Shown: piece by piece, positions 6,579 through 14,690 of the stretch
Layout of the letters: each line of letters begins with the position of its first letter
Position numbering within the stretch: position 1 is the first letter of the stretch
Source of the DNA: Sulfitobacter sp.
Lineage (GTDB): Bacteria > Pseudomonadota > Alphaproteobacteria > Rhodobacterales > Rhodobacteraceae
Assembly: GCA_024636405.1 (NCBI GenBank)
Contig: JAGXHC010000092.1
Location: 1-33,780, forward strand
Reading direction: 5' to 3'
Length of the DNA: 33,780 nucleotides
Notes under the pieces: generated by a model
Told to the model about the DNA's origin: nothing
Database searches by the model: none
Seen by the model: only the letters and a program-made list of their open reading frames with translations
Translations under genes and position numbers: made by a program

Positions 6579-8594
6579 TTACAGCAGCGCCTTGGCTTTG
6601 TCGGCGACATTCTCGGCGGTGATGCCGAATTTTTCGAACAGCACGTCTGCCGGGGCAGAGGCACCGAAACGGTCCATGCCAACGAAATCAGCTTTGTTCC
6701 ATTTGCCGCGCTCTCCGGTCAGCCAACGGTCCCAACCTTGGCGCACGGCGGCTTCGACACCGACGCGCACGGGGCCCGCAGGCAGAACCTTGCGGCGATA
6801 GCTCTCGTCTTGTGCGGCGAACAGCTCCATGCAGGGCATGGACACAACGCGGGTGCCGATGCCCTGTTCTTGCAGGATATCGCGCGCCTTGAGCGCAATC
6901 TCGACCTCAGAGCCGGTGGCGATCAGGATGACCTGACGTTTGCCTTCGGAATCGGCCAGCACATAGGCACCTTGTTCGGTCAGGTTCTTGTTCTTGTGCT
7001 CAAGCCGCACGGTCGGCAGCCCTTGTCGGGTCAATGACAAAACCGACGGGGTTTCTTTCGAGGTCAGCGCAATTTCCCACGCTTCGGCAGTTTCCACCGT
7101 GTCGGCGGGGCGGAAGACATAGGTATTTGGTGTTGCACGCGAAATCGCCAGATGCTCGACCGGCTGGTGGGTCGGGCCATCTTCGCCCAGACCGATGCTG
7201 TCATGGGTCATGACGAACACGGTTGGCACTTTCATCAATGCGGCCAAACGCATTGCCGGGCGGGCGTAATCGGTGAAACACATGAACGTGCCGCCGTAAG
7301 GGCGCACGCCGCCATGCAGCGCCATACCGTTCATCGCAGACGCCATGCCATGTTCGCGGATACCCCAATAGACATAACGCCCGCCACGGTTGTCGATGTC
7401 AAACACACCCAGATCCGCCGTCTTGGTGTTGTTCGATCCGGTCAGATCCGCCGACCCGCCGACAGTCTCGCTATACAACGGGTTCAACACTTCGAGCGTC
7501 TTTTCGCTGCTGGAACGGGTGGCCAGCTTTGGCGCGTTTTCCGACATCTGCTTTTTGAAGGCCTTTACCGTCGCACTCAGCTTTTTGGGTGCATCGCCTG
7601 CCAAGGCGCGGTTGAATTCCTCACGCTTGGTGCGCGACATCTCGTCGAAACGCGTTTCCCAGGCTTTGCGATCTTCGGCACCGCGGGCGCCAATCGCTTC
7701 CCATGCAGATTTGACATCGGCTGGGATATCGAAAGGGCCGCTTGTCCAGCCATAGGCTGCTTTCGCCTCGGCCATCTGGTCGGCATCCGTCAGGGCACCG
7801 TGGCCTTTGGAGGTATCCTGTGCCGCATGGCCAAGCGCGATATGCGTCTTGCAGGCGATCATCGAGGGCAGATCGGATTTGCGCGCCTCGGTCAGGGCTG
7901 CGTCGATTTCATCGGGGTTGTGGCCGTCGATCTCGATCACATGCCAACCCGCCGCTTTGAAACGCGCGACCTGATCAACGGTGTCGGACAAGCTCACAGG
8001 TCCGTCGATGGTGATGTTGTTATTGTCCCACATCATGATCAGCTTGCCCAGCTTGTGGCGGCCTGCAAGGGCGATCGCCTCGTGGCTGACGCCTTCCATC
8101 AAGCAACCGTCGCCCGCGATCACATAGGTAAAGTGGTCGACGATCTTTGGGCCATAATGGGCGCGCTGGATTTCTTCGGCCATCGCAAAGCCGACAGAGT
8201 TGGCGATGCCTTGACCCAATGGACCCGTGGTCGTTTCGATCGCATCGGCCAGAAAATTCTCGGGGGGGCCGGCGGTGCGCGCACCGATCTGGCGGAAATT
8301 CTTCAGCTCTTGGATCGGGAATTGCGCGTCACCCACCAGGTGCAGCAACGAATAGATCAGCATCGATCCGTGGCCGGCAGACAGAATGAAGCGGTCGCGG
8401 TCTGGCCACAGGGGGTTGGCCGCATCAAACTTCAGGTGCTTTTCAAACAACACCGTGGCGACGTCCGCCATGCCCATCGGCATACCCGAGTGGCCGGAAT
8501 TGGCAGCAGCGACAGCGTCCAACGTCAGGGCGCGAATGGCGGTCGCTTTGGACCAATGCTCGGGATTTGCTTTCGCAAGGGCGTTTAGATCCAC
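6579..8594 (-). CDS. tkt: Transketolase
   Basis: Thiamine-diphosphate enzyme that moves two-carbon units between sugar phosphates in the non-oxidative pentose phosphate pathway; cytosolic homodimer. The 671-residue length is standard. Seen are [21 protein letters not shown] near the N terminus, the thiamine-diphosphate motif GDGCLMEG...[10 protein letters not shown], the catalytic-domain segment [21 protein letters not shown], and [20 protein letters not shown]. The start is GTG at 8594-8592 with AAGGA nine bases upstream; no ATG fits the conserved N terminus. It lies downstream of a gap pair on the same strand, consistent with a central-carbon locus, but no TTAGCG box was found in its own upstream region. 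Confidence 0.96.
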   Translation of the reverse strand: MDLNALAKANPEHWSKATAIRALTLDAVAAANSGHSGMPMGMADVATVLFEKHLKFDAANPLWPDRDRFILSAGHGSMLIYSLLHLVGDAQFPIQELKNFRQIGARTAGPPENFLADAIETTTGPLGQGIANSVGFAMAEEIQRAHYGPKIVDHFTYVIAGDGCLMEGVSHEAIALAGRHKLGKLIMMWDNNNITIDGPVSLSDTVDQVARFKAAGWHVIEIDGHNPDEIDAALTEARKSDLPSMIACKTHIALGHAAQDTSKGHGALTDADQMAEAKAAYGWTSGPFDIPADVKSAWEAIGARGAEDRKAWETRFDEMSRTKREEFNRALAGDAPKKLSATVKAFKKQMSENAPKLATRSSSEKTLEVLNPLYSETVGGSADLTGSNNTKTADLGVFDIDNRGGRYVYWGIREHGMASAMNGMALHGGVRPYGGTFMCFTDYARPAMRLAALMKVPTVFVMTHDSIGLGEDGPTHQPVEHLAISRATPNTYVFRPADTVETAEAWEIALTSKETPSVLSLTRQGLPTVRLEHKNKNLTEQGAYVLADSEGKRQVILIATGSEVEIALKARDILQEQGIGTRVVSMPCMELFAAQDESYRRKVLPAGPVRVGVEAAVRQGWDRWLTGERGKWNKADFVGMDRFGASAPADVLFEKFGITAENVADKAKALL

Positions 8595-8830
8595 GGTGCA
8601 GCTTCCTTATAAGGGGGAGAGTATGTTTTGCCGGATCAATACCAGCCACCCTGCAAAGATCAAGTGCAAGCGCATCCAGGCAGAAAGCTGCATCAATAGC
8701 CCGTCCCAAGGTGTTGTTCTTAAAGGGGCAGTAATTCGCGCAGGGTTTAGGTAGGATTGTCGGCAACAGCGTTGACCAGCGATTCGATGCTTGGCAGACT
8801 GCGAAAAACGATTTGCGAGGAATAAAGGCA

Positions 8831-9331
8831 ATGAGCGACATAGAAGAATTGCAAGGCCGCATCCTTGCCGCCATGGAACGCGCATCGCGTGGGCTTGAAA
8901 AACTTGCGGTCGCCAAGGAGGAAGGCCCCGATCTTTCGCAAGAACTGGATGAGGAACGCCTTGCCAACGCGCAACTGACCGAGCGTGTCAAAACGCTCAA
9001 GCAGCGCCTTGAGACCGAAACGGCCGAGGTGCAGGCAAAACTGGACGCCGCCGAGGCGCAACTGGCACAGTCAGCAGATGGCCAAAGCCGGATTGCAAAG
9101 CTGGATGTCGAGTTGCAAAGGGTGCGCCGCGCCAATGCGCAACTGTCCGAAGCCTGCGCTGCCCTGCGCGCCGCGAACGAGAAAGGCGTCGGAGAACCGC
9201 ACCTGATCAACAAGGCGATGTTGGCTGAACTTGATGCTTTGCGCGCCGCCCGTGCCGCCGATATCGCAGAGACTGATGCAATACTATCCGCACTCACCCC
9301 CCTTGTTGCCGCCGCGCAGGAGAACGCCTGA
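8831..9331 (+). CDS. Coiled-coil protein upstream of zapA
   Basis: A 166-residue soluble protein, almost all predicted coiled coil between about residues 25 and 115 (heptad-like LTERVKTLKQRLETETAEVQ, then KLDVELQRVRRANAQLSEA). No catalytic motif was recognised. The ATG at 8831 has GAGGA nine bases upstream; an upstream in-frame ATG at 8813 is less well placed. Its TGA shares one base with the zapA ATG (TGATG), so the two are translationally coupled. This suggests a cell-division partner of ZapA, but that is inference from position and coiled-coil character only. Confidence 0.8.
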   Translation: MSDIEELQGRILAAMERASRGLEKLAVAKEEGPDLSQELDEERLANAQLTERVKTLKQRLETETAEVQAKLDAAEAQLAQSADGQSRIAKLDVELQRVRRANAQLSEACAALRAANEKGVGEPHLINKAMLAELDALRAARAADIAETDAILSALTPLVAAAQENA

Positions 9332-9723
9332 TGCCCGAAGTCACCATTTCCATTGGCGGTCGCCAGTTTGAAGTTGCCTGCCAGGAGGGCGAAGAAAGCT
9401 ATCTGCACGCCGCAGCCAAGATGCTTGATGACGAGGCCCAGATCCTGTCCGATCAAGTGGGCCGCATGCCCGAAGCGCGGATGCTTTTGATGGCGGGCCT
9501 TTTGCTGGCCGACAAAACCGCCAGTGTCGAAGATAAAATCACAGAGTTGCGCGCCGAACTTACAGAACGGGAGGCCGAACTGTCGGGCCTGCGCAACGTG
9601 GTGGTTGAACCCGAACGCATCGAGGTTGCCGTGATCCCACAATCGGTAAACGACGGTCTGGCCGAAATGGCAGCCCGCGCCGAGGCATTGGCCCAAGAGA
9701 TCGAGGATAAGGCGGCAGGTTAA
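9331..9723 (+). CDS. zapA: Cell division protein ZapA
   Basis: ZapA binds and bundles FtsZ filaments at the division ring. The 130-residue protein has the family's N-terminal globular part (VTISIGGRQFEVACQEGEESYLHAAAKMLDDEA..., then LMAGLLLADKT at about 50-65), followed by a coiled coil (about 65-90). The C-terminal extension (VVEPERIEVAVIPQSVNDGLAEMAARAEAL) is longer than in the E. coli protein. It starts by one-base overlap with the upstream coiled-coil gene. In many proteobacteria 6S RNA lies next to zapA, but the 86 bases downstream hold only a hairpin. Confidence 0.9.
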   Translation: MPEVTISIGGRQFEVACQEGEESYLHAAAKMLDDEAQILSDQVGRMPEARMLLMAGLLLADKTASVEDKITELRAELTEREAELSGLRNVVVEPERIEVAVIPQSVNDGLAEMAARAEALAQEIEDKAAG

Positions 9724-9738
9724 GGGGGACGTTTTTCA

Positions 9739-9771
9739 GCGGCGTCTTCAACTGTAGCTTGAAGACGCCGC
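9739..9771. terminator. Strong hairpin between convergent zapA and antiporter genes
   Basis: GCGGCGTCTTCAA (9739-9751) pairs perfectly with TTGAAGACGCCGC (9759-9771) around a 7-base loop. There is no proper U tract on either strand, so it may act as a Rho-assisted or RNA-end-stabilising structure rather than a classic terminator. Confidence 0.6.
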
Positions 9772-9809
9772 GTCCCTTAACCCGGCTGGTCGTCGTCGCT
9801 GCCGCGGCA

Positions 9810-10730
9810 TCACCCTTGGGCGAACCCCACATAAGCGGCATAGGCAACCAGAAACGCGATCCCAACGCCGCGCCCAATCACGGGGCGTTTCAGCAAAAGC
9901 GCTGTAATCAGCAGCGAGACCACGATCATGACAGGCAGATCGAAGGTCAGGAAACGGTCTGCAACAGGGATCGGCTGGATGATCGCGGTGATCCCGAGAA
10001 TCCCCAGCACGTTAAAGATGTTGGACCCGATGACATTGCCAATCGCAATCTCGGACTGACGCCGGATGGCCGCGATGACGGAGGTCGCCAGTTCCGGCAA
10101 AGATGTCCCGATTGCAACAATGGTCAGCCCGATGAACGCCTCTGACAGGCCGGCACCGCGCGCGATTGACACGGCACCATCCACCAAAAACCGCGCCCCG
10201 AAGATCAGTGCGACAAGTCCAGCAAGAACCCAAAGCATGGCAATGATCGCAGAGGGCGGATTCTCTTCGGGCGACATGTCGTCAGCCGCATCGCCGGGCC
10301 TCAGATAAGCTGACGCCAGATAGGCGATCAGCCCGACCAACAGCACCGCACCTGCAAACCTGCCGATCTCTCCAAGCATGAATATCGGCACCAAAGCCAC
10401 CGATGCGGCGATCATAACGCCGGTATCGCGCCGCAAAGTGCTGCCAGACACACGGATCGGCCAGACAAGCGCAGTGATCCCCATGATCAGCAGAATGTTG
10501 GCGATGTTTGACCCGACGATATTGCCGACGGCAATATCAGGCACACCGCGCCAAGCTGCATTGACGGACACCAGCAGTTCTGGCGTCGAGGTGCCGAAGC
10601 CTACGACCGTCAAGCCAATCAAAAGCGGCGACATCGACAAACGCCGCGCAATGCCGACACTGCCGCGCACCAGCGCTTCACCGCCTAGAAACAGGCATAG
10701 CAGCCCGACCGCAACGTATATGTAATCCAA
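9810..10730 (-). CDS. Calcium/sodium antiporter of the CaCA superfamily (YrbG-like)
   Basis: Inner-membrane cation/Ca2+ exchanger of 306 residues with about ten membrane segments in two homologous halves. The duplicated alpha-repeat motifs are present in each half: VGFGTSTPELLVSV with VGNIVGSNIANIL, and VAIGTSLPELATSV with IGNVIGSNIFNVLGI. The acidic Glu in each TPE/LPE is the ion ligand in this superfamily. I chose a TTG start at 10730-10728 because GGAGA is eight bases upstream and the protein then begins directly with the first membrane helix. The ATG at 10796 would prepend a polar, cysteine-rich stretch with no good ribosome site. Confidence 0.9.
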   Translation of the reverse strand: MDYIYVAVGLLCLFLGGEALVRGSVGIARRLSMSPLLIGLTVVGFGTSTPELLVSVNAAWRGVPDIAVGNIVGSNIANILLIMGITALVWPIRVSGSTLRRDTGVMIAASVALVPIFMLGEIGRFAGAVLLVGLIAYLASAYLRPGDAADDMSPEENPPSAIIAMLWVLAGLVALIFGARFLVDGAVSIARGAGLSEAFIGLTIVAIGTSLPELATSVIAAIRRQSEIAIGNVIGSNIFNVLGILGITAIIQPIPVADRFLTFDLPVMIVVSLLITALLLKRPVIGRGVGIAFLVAYAAYVGFAQG

Positions 10731-10869
10731 GATAATTTCTCCAAGGCAGCAAGCCCGCCCGCGCCACAGATAGGGATCGGGGGGTAGCCCATCCAAGGGT
10801 CCGAAACACGAGCCCCAAAATAAATCTGTGATGAAAATTTTTTCCGGTGATCAGGGTAAATAAGCGGGT

Positions 10870-10890
10870 CTTGGCCTACGTCTGGCCAAG
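10870..10890. repeat. Inverted repeat in the grxD/antiporter intergenic region
   Basis: CTTGGCC (10870-10876) and GGCCAAG (10884-10890) form a perfect 7-bp stem with a 7-base loop. It lies in the 240-base gap between the antiporter start and the grxD stop. It may be an operator for the antiporter. No gene was seen in this gap. Confidence 0.35.
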
Positions 10891-10928
10891 CCAAGCTATC
10901 GTACCTTCACCGCGTCCTGCAAAGGATC

Positions 10929-10962
10929 AAAAGGGCTGGCGCACTGTATCGGCCAGCCCTTT
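10929..10962 (-). terminator. Intrinsic terminator of the bolA-grxD operon
   Basis: On the minus strand AAAGGGCTGGC pairs with GCCAGCCCTTTT, ending in a T run eight bases after the grxD stop. Confidence 0.85.
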
Positions 10963-10970
10963 GCCAAAAA

Positions 10971-11333
10971 TCAAACGTTGGCTTCGCGAATCTTTTCAGC
11001 GGCGTCTTTGTCGAATTTCACACCATTTTCAGTCAACAACGTGTCCAACTCGCCCGACATGGTCATCTCGGTGATGATGTCACAGCCACCGACGAATTCA
11101 CCTTTGACGTAAAGTTGCGGCACTGTCGGCCAGTCCGAAAAATCCTTGATGCCTTGGCGCAATTCTTCGTCGGCCAAGACATTCACGTCGGCAAATTCGA
11201 CCTCCATATAATTCAGCACACCTACCACGCGGCTTGAGAAACCGCATTGTGGCATGGATTTCGTTCCCTTCATAAACAGCACAACGTCGTTGGCGGTAAT
11301 GGTCTCTTTGATTTGTGTCGCTGCGTCGGTCAT
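10971..11333 (-). CDS. grxD: Monothiol glutaredoxin, Grx4 family
   Basis: Grx4-type proteins carry and deliver [2Fe-2S] clusters and pair with BolA proteins; cytosolic. The 120-residue protein has the diagnostic CGFS site with Cys30 ([11 protein letters not shown]), the cis-proline segment [20 protein letters not shown] and the TPE-like tail MSGELDTLL. It is last in the operon bolA-membrane protein-grxD, and its ATG overlaps the preceding stop by four bases (ATGA). This BolA/Grx4 neighbourhood fits a joint role in iron-sulfur trafficking and iron sensing. Confidence 0.97.
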   Translation of the reverse strand: MTDAATQIKETITANDVVLFMKGTKSMPQCGFSSRVVGVLNYMEVEFADVNVLADEELRQGIKDFSDWPTVPQLYVKGEFVGGCDIITEMTMSGELDTLLTENGVKFDKDAAEKIREANV

Positions 11334-11575
11334 TTTGATTTGTCCTTTGGTATAAAGCGTTTGGCGTATTGTTGCGGGTCTTTGGGGATGCGGTAGGTGG
11401 TCTGGTGACCCCCGCCGCCACCGCCAGAGTGATAGGTTGTTTCGATCTCGTGAAAGCCCTTGCCGGGCTTTGATCCACGTTCTGTCCCGCGGGTATGGCG
11501 CAGGGCTTGCAAGCCCCGCAAAACCGCCACTATCAGCACCAAAACGCTTAGGATCACCACAAGGGTCATGTCCAT
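11330..11575 (-). CDS. Small single-pass membrane protein between bolA and grxD
   Basis: An 81-residue protein of unknown function with one N-terminal membrane helix ([19 protein letters not shown], residues 1-19). A basic stretch follows, then a cytosolic tail with six consecutive Gly ([13 protein letters not shown]) and a Lys/Pro-rich end ([20 protein letters not shown]). It starts four bases after the bolA stop and overlaps grxD by ATGA, so all three are co-translated. It is probably the membrane-facing member of the BolA/Grx4 module, inferred from position only. Confidence 0.85.
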   Translation of the reverse strand: MDMTLVVILSVLVLIVAVLRGLQALRHTRGTERGSKPGKGFHEIETTYHSGGGGGGHQTTYRIPKDPQQYAKRFIPKDKSK

Positions 11576-11579
11576 GGGA

Positions 11580-11816
11580 TCAGTCCGGTGCCTTGGTGGT
11601 CAGGGCCAGCGCATGCAACTCTCCGCTTGATCCGTCCATCTTGCCCTTGAGGGCGGCATAGACGGCACGTTGTTGTTGCACACGGTTCTTGCCGCGAAAG
11701 CTTTCATCGATGACCATGGCGGCCATGTGCACGCCGTCATTGCCCTGCACCTCGATTTTGGCGTCGGGAAATGTCTCGCGCAGAAGGTCTTCGATATCGC
11801 TGGCTTGCATTGGCAT
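11580..11816 (-). CDS. BolA family protein
   Basis: A 78-residue BolA-family protein of the short IbaG/BolA2-like type. Such proteins bind monothiol glutaredoxins and share a [2Fe-2S] cluster with them. The sequence shows the class II KH-like fold: FPDAKIEVQGNDGVHMAAMVIDESF, then the conserved helix and strand KNRVQQQRAVYAALKGKM and LHALALTTKAP. The conserved His in LHAL, a likely cluster ligand, is present. The ATG at 11816 has GGAG seven bases upstream; an ATG two codons later is possible. It is first in the operon with grxD. Confidence 0.93.
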   Translation of the reverse strand: MPMQASDIEDLLRETFPDAKIEVQGNDGVHMAAMVIDESFRGKNRVQQQRAVYAALKGKMDGSSGELHALALTTKAPD

Positions 11817-11848
11817 GGTGCGGCTCCGTTCACTCTGTTTAGCCCAAG

Positions 11849-11913
11849 ATGTAGTAGTGCAGGCGGCGGCGTGCAAGTTATCTCATTGAGCGCGTGCCGC
11901 CGACGCACTACAT
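11849..11913. repeat. Imperfect 65-base inverted repeat between bolA and the XdhC gene
   Basis: ATGTAGT (11849-11855) pairs with ACTACAT (11907-11913). Inside, GGCGGC pairs with GCCGCC across an internal loop. It lies centred in the 134-base gap between two divergent genes, so it can act on either promoter. There is no T run, so a terminator is unlikely. Confidence 0.45.
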
Positions 11914-11950
11914 AAAGTCCAAAGCAGCCGCACCGGACGCAAAGGGGATC

Positions 11951-12925
11951 ATGACCATGGACATCTTTGAGGACGCACCAGAGCGTGCCTATGCATGGGC
12001 GCAGGCCGGACGCGGGGCCGCGTTGGCCACCGTGATCGAGACATGGGGATCCGCTCCGCGACGTGTCGGCGCACAGTTGGCAATTTCAGGCGACGGTGAA
12101 ATGCAAGGCTCGGTTTCGGGCGGGTGCGTAGAAGGTGCCGTGGTGGTCGAGGCGCTTGAGGCGCTGGAAGAGGGCACCTCGCGGGTGTTGGAATATGGCG
12201 TCAGCGATGGCGACGCTTTTGCCGTGGGCTTGGCCTGCGGTGGTAAAATCCGTGTGCTGGTGGAACCCATCGGGGAAAAGGGCATGCCGTTCGATATCCT
12301 GTCCGATCTCGTCAAGGCCCGCGCCGCCCGCGCGCCTGTGGGGTATCAGGTGTCGCTGAGTGGCGGTTCGGCGCAATTGGTCACCAAAGGCTATGACACC
12401 CGGTTTCGGATGGACCGCTCCGGCGTTGAAGAAGACGGCGATATCTTCGTGGCGATCCACAACCCGCCGCTGAGACTGGTGATAGTGGGGGCCGTTCATA
12501 TCGCGCAGGCTTTGGCACCGATGGCGCAGATCGCAGGATTTGATGTGGTCGTCATTGACCCGCGCGAGGCGTTCGGCTCTCAAGCGCGGTTTCCCGATGC
12601 CAGTGTGATCAACGACTGGCCTGATGCCGCGATGACGCAAGTGGGCGTCGATACGCGCAGCGCCGTGGTGTTGCTGACCCATGACCCCAAGCTCGACGAT
12701 CCCGCGCTGCACATCGCGCTGCGCTCAGATGCGTTCTACATCGGCGCTTTGGGATCAAAACGGACACATGCCTCGCGGGTCGAGCGGCTGGAAGCGGCTG
12801 GATTCAGCGCTGAGGACATCGCACGGATCGCCGCTCCGGTTGGGCTGGATATCGGGGCCTCCGGCCCGCCGGAGATTGCAGTGTCGATTATGGCGCAGAT
12901 CTTACAAGGCCTGAGAAAACCGTGA
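11951..12925 (+). CDS. XdhC/CoxF family molybdenum-enzyme maturation factor
   Basis: XdhC-family proteins bind molybdenum cofactor, promote its sulfuration and insert it into xanthine-dehydrogenase-type enzymes; cytosolic. At 324 residues it has both family domains. The N-terminal half has TWGSAPRRVGAQLAISGDG, GSVSGGCVEG and LACGGKIRVLVEP; the C-terminal Rossmann half has LVIVGAVHIAQALAPMA, VVVIDPRE, and ALGSKRTHASRVERL near its end. The ATG at 11951 has AAGG five bases upstream; the ATG at 11957 is possible. Its stop overlaps the GTG start of the next gene, and coxSLM follows, so CoxL is the likely client. Confidence 0.88.
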   Translation: MTMDIFEDAPERAYAWAQAGRGAALATVIETWGSAPRRVGAQLAISGDGEMQGSVSGGCVEGAVVVEALEALEEGTSRVLEYGVSDGDAFAVGLACGGKIRVLVEPIGEKGMPFDILSDLVKARAARAPVGYQVSLSGGSAQLVTKGYDTRFRMDRSGVEEDGDIFVAIHNPPLRLVIVGAVHIAQALAPMAQIAGFDVVVIDPREAFGSQARFPDASVINDWPDAAMTQVGVDTRSAVVLLTHDPKLDDPALHIALRSDAFYIGALGSKRTHASRVERLEAAGFSAEDIARIAAPVGLDIGASGPPEIAVSIMAQILQGLRKP

Positions 12926-13905
12926 AATTCGGCAAGGTCCCTACGAAAGATGCAGGCGGCGCGCTTTTGGCCCATTCTGTAGCACTGCCCAAAGGGCGTC
13001 TGCGCAAGGGGCTGCGCCTTGACGGCGCCCATATCGACCAGCTTCTGGCGGCCGGGGTGGATGAAATTACCGTCGCGCAGTTGGCGGCGGGCGATGTGGA
13101 CGAAAACACCGCCGCTGCGCAATTAGCCCAAGCGTTGCTGGCCGATCATCCGCATCTGAGCCAGACGAAACCCTTTACAGGGCGCGTCAACCTGCTGGCT
13201 GATGGGCCAGGGGTCGCGGTGCTGGATGTCAAGGCGCTTGAGGCTGTAAACAGTGTGCATCCGATGATCACGCTGGCAACCGTGCCTCCGTTCCAGCAGA
13301 TGGCATCCGGTGGCATGGTCGCAACGATCAAAATCATTTCCTACGCCGTAGATCAGTCCGATCTGGCCAGTGCCTGCGCCGCCGGTCGGGGGGCGATCCG
13401 GCTGGCGAACCCTCAGCTGTCGGACGCCACCTTGATCATCACCGAGATCGAGCGCGGGGCCGGGGACAAGGGCCGCGAGGCCATTGCGGACAGGCTGACA
13501 GCCCTGAATGTCACTTTGAAGAAAGTGGTCATGGTGCCGCATAAAACCCCTGCGTTGCGCGATGCGATCACGGCTGCGGACACGTCGCTGATTCTGATCC
13601 TCACCGGCTCGGCCACCTCGGATATTGACGATGTCGCGCCGTCGGCATTGCGTGACGCGGGCGGGCAGGTGGCGCGCTTTGGGATGCCCGTTGATCCGGG
13701 CAATCTTCTGTTTCTGGGCAATCTGGGTGAAAAACACGTGATAGGTCTGCCAGGCTGTGCGCGCTCGCCGGCGCTGAACGGGGCTGATTGGGTGTTGTCG
13801 CGGGTGATCTGCGGGATCGAGGTTACGCCCGCCGACATCGCTGGCATGGGCGTGGGCGGGTTGCTCAAGGAAATTGCGACACGGCCTCAACCCCGCCGCG
13901 GCTAG
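12922..13905 (+). CDS. MoeA-like molybdopterin-binding protein, stand-alone
   Basis: A 327-residue protein with a molybdopterin-binding (MoeA/MogA-like) domain. Typical segments are GALLAHSV at the N terminus, KGRLRKGLRLDGAHIDQLLAAG, LNVTLKKVVMVPHKTPALRDAI, and near the end GMPVDPGNLLFLGNLGEKHVIGLPGCARSPALNGADWVL. In related alphaproteobacteria this domain is often fused to a MobA/MocA-like nucleotidyltransferase (from memory). Here it stops after the RPQPRRG tail with no such domain and no remnant in the next 139 bases. The GTG start overlaps the XdhC-gene stop by four bases, indicating translational coupling. Its probable role is handling the Mo cofactor for CoxL. Confidence 0.82.
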   Translation: MKFGKVPTKDAGGALLAHSVALPKGRLRKGLRLDGAHIDQLLAAGVDEITVAQLAAGDVDENTAAAQLAQALLADHPHLSQTKPFTGRVNLLADGPGVAVLDVKALEAVNSVHPMITLATVPPFQQMASGGMVATIKIISYAVDQSDLASACAAGRGAIRLANPQLSDATLIITEIERGAGDKGREAIADRLTALNVTLKKVVMVPHKTPALRDAITAADTSLILILTGSATSDIDDVAPSALRDAGGQVARFGMPVDPGNLLFLGNLGEKHVIGLPGCARSPALNGADWVLSRVICGIEVTPADIAGMGVGGLLKEIATRPQPRRG

Positions 13906-14044
13906 ACCCTTGGCCAGTAATAACCGCTAATTTTCGCGCAATATCATGCAACTTCCTAAGCTCACGGAAAATTTCTGTTCTCAATGGCTCGGTGGCATGC
14001 TTAACTCCGGCAACAGGATCAAGAATACCTTAGGGAGGATATCT

Positions 14045-14530
14045 ATGACACAGGTCAAAATGACCGTGAACGGCAAGACCGCGTCTGGCGACGTGGAAGG
14101 CCGCACGCTTCTGGCATCATTCTTGCGCGAAGACCTCGGACTGACGGGCACCCATATTGGCTGCGACACCAGCCAGTGCGGTGCGTGCGTTGTGCATGTG
14201 AACGGTGAAGCGGTCAAAGCCTGTACAATGCTGGCAATCGAAGCCGACGGCGCAGACGTCAAGACGATCGAGTCGGTTGCCAATGCGGATGGGTCGCTGA
14301 ACGTGATCCAGCAGGCGTTCCAGGACCACCACGGCCTGCAATGCGGGTTTTGCACCCCAGGTATGGTGATGTCAGCGACCGCCTTGTTGAAGGACAACCC
14401 AAAACCGACCGAGCATGAAGTGCGCGAATACCTTGACGGCAATATTTGCCGCTGCACCGGCTATCACAATATCATCAAGGCGATCATGGCAGCATCCGGT
14501 CAGGACGTCAGCGCATTGGCCGCTGAGTAA
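14045..14530 (+). CDS. coxS: Form II CO-dehydrogenase-like small subunit ([2Fe-2S] protein)
   Basis: Electron-transfer subunit of a xanthine-dehydrogenase-family molybdenum hydroxylase, 161 residues. It carries the usual two [2Fe-2S] clusters. The N-terminal one is plant-type (HIGCDTSQCGACVVHVNG, with a later Cys in AVKACTM). The C-terminal one uses CGFCTPGM and NICRCTGYHNI. The ATG at 14045 has AGGGAGGA upstream; in-frame ATGs further upstream add an unconserved leader. It is first of the S-L-M set. A 139-base gap separates it from the MoeA-like gene, so it may have its own promoter. Confidence 0.93.
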   Translation: MTQVKMTVNGKTASGDVEGRTLLASFLREDLGLTGTHIGCDTSQCGACVVHVNGEAVKACTMLAIEADGADVKTIESVANADGSLNVIQQAFQDHHGLQCGFCTPGMVMSATALLKDNPKPTEHEVREYLDGNICRCTGYHNIIKAIMAASGQDVSALAAE

Positions 14531-14546
14531 TATACGCGGCCTGCGC

Positions 14547-14593
14547 TTCTTGCTCAACGGGAGAGTGGGGGGAGGCGCGGGCGAGAACAAGAA
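14547..14593 (+). other. Foldback in the 160-base coxS-coxL gap
   Basis: TTCTTGCTC (14547-14555) can pair with GAGAACAAGAA (14583-14593) with a two-base bulge. A second small hairpin, GGTGC/GCACC (14654-14671), lies just before the coxL ribosome site. The gap has no convincing gene. The structures may tune RNA processing between coxS and coxL. Confidence 0.35.
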
Positions 14594-14690
14594 ACGACGT
14601 ATCCCTTTGGTCGGGTGGCGTCACTCCGATAAAAATGAACCAACGAATGCGACGGTGCCCATAGGCGCACCACCATAGGGAGGAATAATT

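Noticed and set aside
7152..8588. 478-codon open frame antisense to transketolase
   Set aside because: It mirrors the transketolase gene, has no recognisable domain and is explained by third-position GC bias.
8595..8830. Possible 6S RNA near zapA
   Set aside because: The 236-base gap upstream of the zapA pair shows no clear long hairpin with a central bubble, and the region downstream of zapA is too short. Nothing supports an RNA gene here.
10765..10835. Third copy of the dispersed repeat
   Set aside because: Only a loose resemblance (GGGG runs and an AAAATAAAT stretch) is present. The diagnostic TTGGCAAAATGAAG tail is absent.
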